DNA of 34,111 nucleotides from Basidiobolus ranarum (lineage: Eukaryota; Basidiobolomycota; Basidiobolomycetes; Basidiobolales): the NCBI GenBank assembly GCA_040143965.1, contig JASJQH010000068.1:1-34111 (forward strand), given 5' to 3'. Each line of letters starts with the position of its first letter. Within the stretch, counting starts at the first letter, position 1. Both the position numbers and the translations under genes were made by a program. Below the pieces are notes generated by a model that was given only the letters and a program-made list of their open reading frames with translations, was not told the DNA's origin and searched no databases. Below are positions 30,792 through 34,111 of the stretch, one piece after another.

Positions 30792-31760
30792 ATGAATCCG
30801 TTCAGAGTTCATCCAGTCTGTGTCTAGACTTGCCCTGTGCTAAGCCCGTGCCATATACGCACTTCGAAATTAATGTTCTTATAAATGTAATTGTATATTA
30901 TCGTAATCTCTTTTTGTATATTCCATTGAAACCAACCATTGGTAAATAAAAGCTTACTTGAATATCCTGGATAATTATATGGATAGTAGCTGACTGGAAT
31001 ACCGGCAATAGAATAAAGTTAAACACTGCAGGAAGCAAGTAGATACGCAACTTCCAAAGTAGCCAAAACTGGATTAGTTTTTCATATGTTGACGAAGTAT
31101 GATCAGATATTGTATCGGACTCAATCATAACCTTAAAATATTCATTATCACCGGTTGTTAAGTAGTCACACTTCTTTTTTGGTTGAATAGTAGCAATTTA
31201 AATGAAGACAACAACCTGTCAAACATTGTTTGAAGCAACTTTGAATCAAGCTTTCTATTTCAAATGATTTACTTTGGAGTGCTAACCTCAGTGCATTACT
31301 ATTTTAATATGATAACACTTACGCTAAATAGTTTGCTATAGTCTACTACATTTAGCGAGAACCAGGGACAAACAATCAAACTTGGACTAACTATTTGCTA
31401 TGTGTATCTAGGATAAAGAACGTAAATAAAAGATCATTTTCCTTATTCAAGAGGCGTTTGCTGCCTGTTGTGTTAACAATAGGTGTGAAAATTAGGGGGG
31501 AGTAGGGTATGGGGTGCCAGGTATCTAAGATCTTTAAAAAATTAAGGCTAGGCTTTAAAACATATATATTAAAGCAAGCGCGTTAGTTTAAGGATAAAAT
31601 TTGTGAAAAAAAGATTTTTATACAGGTAAAAAAGATAGGTAGATTTAGTATAAAAGGTAGAAAAAGACCTTGGGGAGTAAGGAGATAGGGTAGTTAAGAC
31701 AAGGCTACTTTGCTATGAAAGGTTAAAAAGTAAGGTATAAAAGATCGCAAAACCCCATGT
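30792..31760. other. Gene-poor stretch after the Ser-rich protein gene
   Basis: The left part holds the 3' flank of the Ser-rich gene. An AT-rich region follows, and about 31490-31740 is notably purine-rich on the plus strand. No coding sequence is recognised; a 76-codon hydrophobic minus-strand frame at 31128-30898 has no supporting evidence. Confidence 0.4.
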
Positions 31761-31763
31761 GTT

Positions 31764-31800
31764 AGAATTGGAAATATGTGGAGCATACGTTTCCAATTCT
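31764..31800. repeat. Short inverted repeat (hairpin)
   Basis: AGAATTGGAAA-TATG and CATACG-TTTCCAATTCT face each other around a GTGGAG loop. This is a ~15-bp imperfect palindrome that could mark an element end. Confidence 0.5.
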
Positions 31801-31840
31801 TAAGCCTAGCAAACCAAATCTCTACTGTAACATAGCAAAC

Positions 31841-32450
31841 CTTTGCTATTCTGAAGACTCATATTAGTCCAGATCTGCTCTGCTAATATCTCCTGCTTAA
31901 ATAATTCGAAGACTCTGTGCTTAACTGTCTCGCTAGTTGAGTAAATTTCAAGACTTTTTATCACTTTTCTCTTGGATATAAGTATATTCGATGATTCCAC
32001 CACCAAACCTTTATCTGTTACATGTCTTTTCTATTTCTAGCTATTTAATCATATGCTATCTCTATCAGAATTAGCAATTCATTCTCCTAGCACAGACTAA
32101 CTCTTTTTGCTATCAGCAGTCTTGGTGTACCCACTTGCTCTGTTCAGTTTAGTGTTTTCCTCAACAAAAACTATCTTTCCATTCACTACTCAATGTCTCT
32201 GAGTTGCTTTAATAGCACTGTTCTGGCTTTCACTATTACTACTAGTCATCTGGCTCCCTCAGAACACCAAGTCTAGCTGCATAACAAGGTGCCATTTTTG
32301 CATAACATTCGCAAGATTTATATTAGCTCAGATCTGCACTGCTAATATCTCTAGCTTACACAGTACTAAGACTCCGAACAAAGCTACTTTGGTTTAGTAA
32401 TATTTAAGATTTTCATTGCTTTTCACTAGGATACAACACCATTTCCTGTA
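31841..32450 (+). repeat. Diverged direct repeat of ~150 bp
   Basis: Copy 1 (about 31841-31995) and copy 2 (about 32291-32450) share ATATTAG-(T/C)CAGATCTGC-CTGCTAATATCTC and, further on, AAGACTC followed by a GAGTAA/TAGTAA-TTT-AAGA-TTTT block and ACTTTTC. Divergence is substantial and no coding sequence is visible, so this is an old non-coding repeat family. Confidence 0.5.
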
Positions 32451-33010
32451 TATCTAAGAAGGGGTTAGGCCAGAGTTATATTAGGGGCTTACACTAATTT
32501 TCAGAAAAGAAAAGGTTCAATTCCCAATATATATGTATCGAAGAAATAAACCATGACTTGTTGAAAACCTCTATGATGTGTATCTATGTTATTCTCGGAA
32601 ATACCAGTTATTGAATTTTGAAACATGCACTAAGCAAGTAATACAACTGAGAAACATACAGAATGTATTAAGCACCAAGTTAACAAGAATTTAGTTGGAT
32701 GAACAACATGAATATATCACGATGATTTTCCCTTATATTGTTAGCAGCAAGTCTAATATCACAAGTATTGAAAACTGCAATCATATACCCAAGTAAGGGT
32801 TAGGACCGGGATCCACTTATTTTTCATGAAAATATTCTACTATAGGAAATTTAAATATTATCAAAATCAAAAATGAAACATTGATATTATGTTATTTCAG
32901 ATAAATTATGCCTTTCTAACTTTTATTATCCTATTTGTACTTCTATATGATACTATACTTATTTTGATTTGTAACCATATTACTTCGAAATATCTATAAT
33001 TGTTAACAAA
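32451..33010. other. AT-rich stretch with two short similar blocks
   Basis: GGGTTAGG-CC followed by a TTTTC-GAAAA motif occurs at about 32460-32510 and again at about 32795-32832. A B-box-like GGTTCAATTCCC sits at 32514-32525. Nothing coding is seen. Confidence 0.35.
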
Positions 33011-33197
33011 ACATGGTATTATCCTGAAATACAGCCATTAAACATAGTATTGTCCTGCAACACAGCTCGTAAACATGGTATTGTCTCATAATGCAGCTTG
33101 TAAGCATAGTATTGTCCTGTGACGCAGCTCGAAAACACGTAATTGTCTTGTAACGCTAGTCCGAAAACATGTTGTGGCCCTGTAACACAGCTCACAA
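33011..33197 (+). repeat. 31-bp minisatellite, six diverged copies
   Basis: Six head-to-tail copies start at 33011, 33042, 33073, 33104, 33135 (32 bp) and 33167. The consensus is close to ACATRGTATTGTCCTGTAAC followed by ACAGCTCGTAA. Copies differ by several bases each, so the array is older than the 39-bp array at 17701. It is not CRISPR-like: there are no spacers and the repeats are contiguous. Confidence 0.85.
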
Positions 33198-33654
33198 TGC
33201 TCATAAGTTTTGAGAGACCGATGATACTCAGACATCCTTGGAGGTTTATGTTGCTCTCAAGTCATCAGTAACTCACGATCCTGGTAGATCCTCAGGTATT
33301 TGTAACATTAACAGGTCTTCAGAGACTCACAAAACTTACAAGCGTTCAGAGACTCATGATGCCTACTGAGCCTAATCATATTCACAAATTTTCAGAGACT
33401 CACAGTTCGGCAGATAATATACTCTTTGATCTACTTCCACAGTTTTTATCACATCAGGTAGAAAGGAATTCAGCATAAGCAGGTCATGCTCTTTTCGATT
33501 CTAATCAGTTTAAACAAAAATTATATCCACCTTCTTATATCCGCTTTTGCAGTTTCCTTCACCTGAAGAACACTTCAATATGTTTAGTTTGATGGTTTGT
33601 GATTTATTCTAAAGTTTGTGTGATATGAGATGTATACATAAAGAGAAAATACGC
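33198..33654. other. AT-rich stretch with a dispersed short motif
   Basis: A TTCAGAGACTCA motif occurs three times (about 33317, 33344 and 33390) just after the minisatellite, with a looser AGTAACTCACGATCCT relative. The right end is the 3' flank of the thioesterase gene. Confidence 0.4.
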
Positions 33655-34111
33655 TCAAATTCCTGATCGGCTTAGTTCTGCTTTCAGGTACTTCTGGAAC
33701 GAAGGAACGTAGTGATGGTTCATGAGCGTGTAATGGGCACCAGGGACATCGATGTAATTGTTAGCCTTTCGAGTGAACCCATCCCATCCTTTAAGCATTC
33801 CATTCAACCAATCTTCCTTCTTTCCAGCTAGAGGTATGGCATAAAATACTGATACTTGCTCTACATTGCCACTAGGTTCATAATTACGACCACATTTGAG
33901 CAAAGACTCCGCGATATCAACCCATTTTTCTAGTTGAATCTGATCAATCTCCAACTCCTTGATTCTATCGGGGGAGGCTTTTGACCAGACATAATTGATT
34001 TGTTCTGCGCGAGTCAAGGTATGAAGATGAGGGGAAACCTTCTTGGCCTCTTCTTTAGTGATAAGGTCTAAGAAGTAAGATAAATTCAAGAATCCTTCAG
34101 TCCAATTTAGT
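33655..34111 (-). CDS. Thioesterase-domain protein, C-terminal end (NRPS/PKS-type), partial
   Basis: The minus-strand frame is open from the window edge to a TGA at 33655, giving about 151 C-terminal residues; the gene continues beyond 34111. The sequence resembles the second half of an alpha/beta-hydrolase thioesterase domain, as found at the end of nonribosomal peptide synthetases or polyketide synthases. It has a helical lid region (LITKEEAKKVSPHLHTLTRA), a VSVFYAIPLAGKKEDWLNGM strand with polar residues where the catalytic Asp region would be, and VPGAHYTLM with the His expected in the catalytic triad. A terminal helix follows. In such enzymes this domain releases or cyclises the finished product. 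The nucleophile Ser and any upstream A/C/PCP or KS modules lie outside the window, so a stand-alone thioesterase is also possible. Confidence 0.6.
   Translation of the reverse strand, partial: LNWTEGFLNLSYFLDLITKEEAKKVSPHLHTLTRAEQINYVWSKASPDRIKELEIDQIQLEKWVDIAESLLKCGRNYEPSGNVEQVSVFYAIPLAGKKEDWLNGMLKGWDGFTRKANNYIDVPGAHYTLMNHHYVPSFQKYLKAELSRSGI

Noticed and set aside
33011-33197. CRISPR array
   Set aside because: Units are contiguous and diverged with no unique spacers, and the genome is eukaryotic.

Overview
The window looks like nuclear DNA of a filamentous, probably early-diverging fungus (Zoopagomycota/Entomophthoromycotina- or Mucoromycota-like). This placement is inferred from gene content and style, not from a search. 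The DNA is AT-rich. Genes carry short GT-AG introns (38-160 nt, mostly 55-75) with GTAAGT-type donors. The gene set includes a velvet regulator, two G-protein alpha subunits, a PPxY arrestin and a fungal bestrophin. No operons, Shine-Dalgarno sites or prokaryotic features are visible.

Layout. 1-2170 is a graveyard of Ty1/copia retroelement pieces: protease/integrase fragments on minus, an RNase H fragment on plus, and four LTR-like ends in mixed orientation. 3855-4151 encodes a small secreted six-cysteine protein. About 4880-5338 is a frameshifted CAP/SCP-domain pseudogene. 6452-8452 is a hyaluronan-synthase-like GT2 membrane glycosyltransferase. 8679-8903 is a MITE-like inverted-repeat element. 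9965-10858 is a mitochondrial-type enoyl-CoA isomerase. 11072-12518 (minus) is a seven-exon G-alpha gene. 14556-16562 (minus) is a four-exon ArsB/NhaD-superfamily (P-protein-like) permease. 17701-17855 is a 39-bp minisatellite. 18610-19736 (minus) is a bestrophin-family anion channel. 20480-21560 (minus) is a trihelix/Myb-like DNA-binding protein. 22030-23338 (minus) is a second G-alpha gene. 24398-25561 is ribosomal protein L5 (uL18). 26205-27265 is an alpha-arrestin. 27682-28759 (minus) is a velvet factor. 29691-30791 is a Ser-rich orphan protein. 30792-33654 is gene-poor repeat-bearing DNA. The minus strand from 34111 to 33655 encodes the C-terminal end of a thioesterase domain whose gene continues beyond the window.

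How the genes fit together. Several genes are signalling or development components: two G-alpha paralogs, an arrestin with Nedd4/Rsp5-type motifs, a velvet factor and a trihelix regulator. Others act at the cell surface or membrane: the polysaccharide synthase, the permease, the anion channel and the secreted peptide. The two G-alpha genes share exon boundaries exactly over most of their length, so they are paralogs that differ by intron gain or loss. One has a divergent nucleotide-binding loop and C terminus. I see no single multi-gene system. The best leads are the divergent G-alpha, the HAS-like synthase, the velvet factor, the secreted peptide and the thioesterase at the edge.
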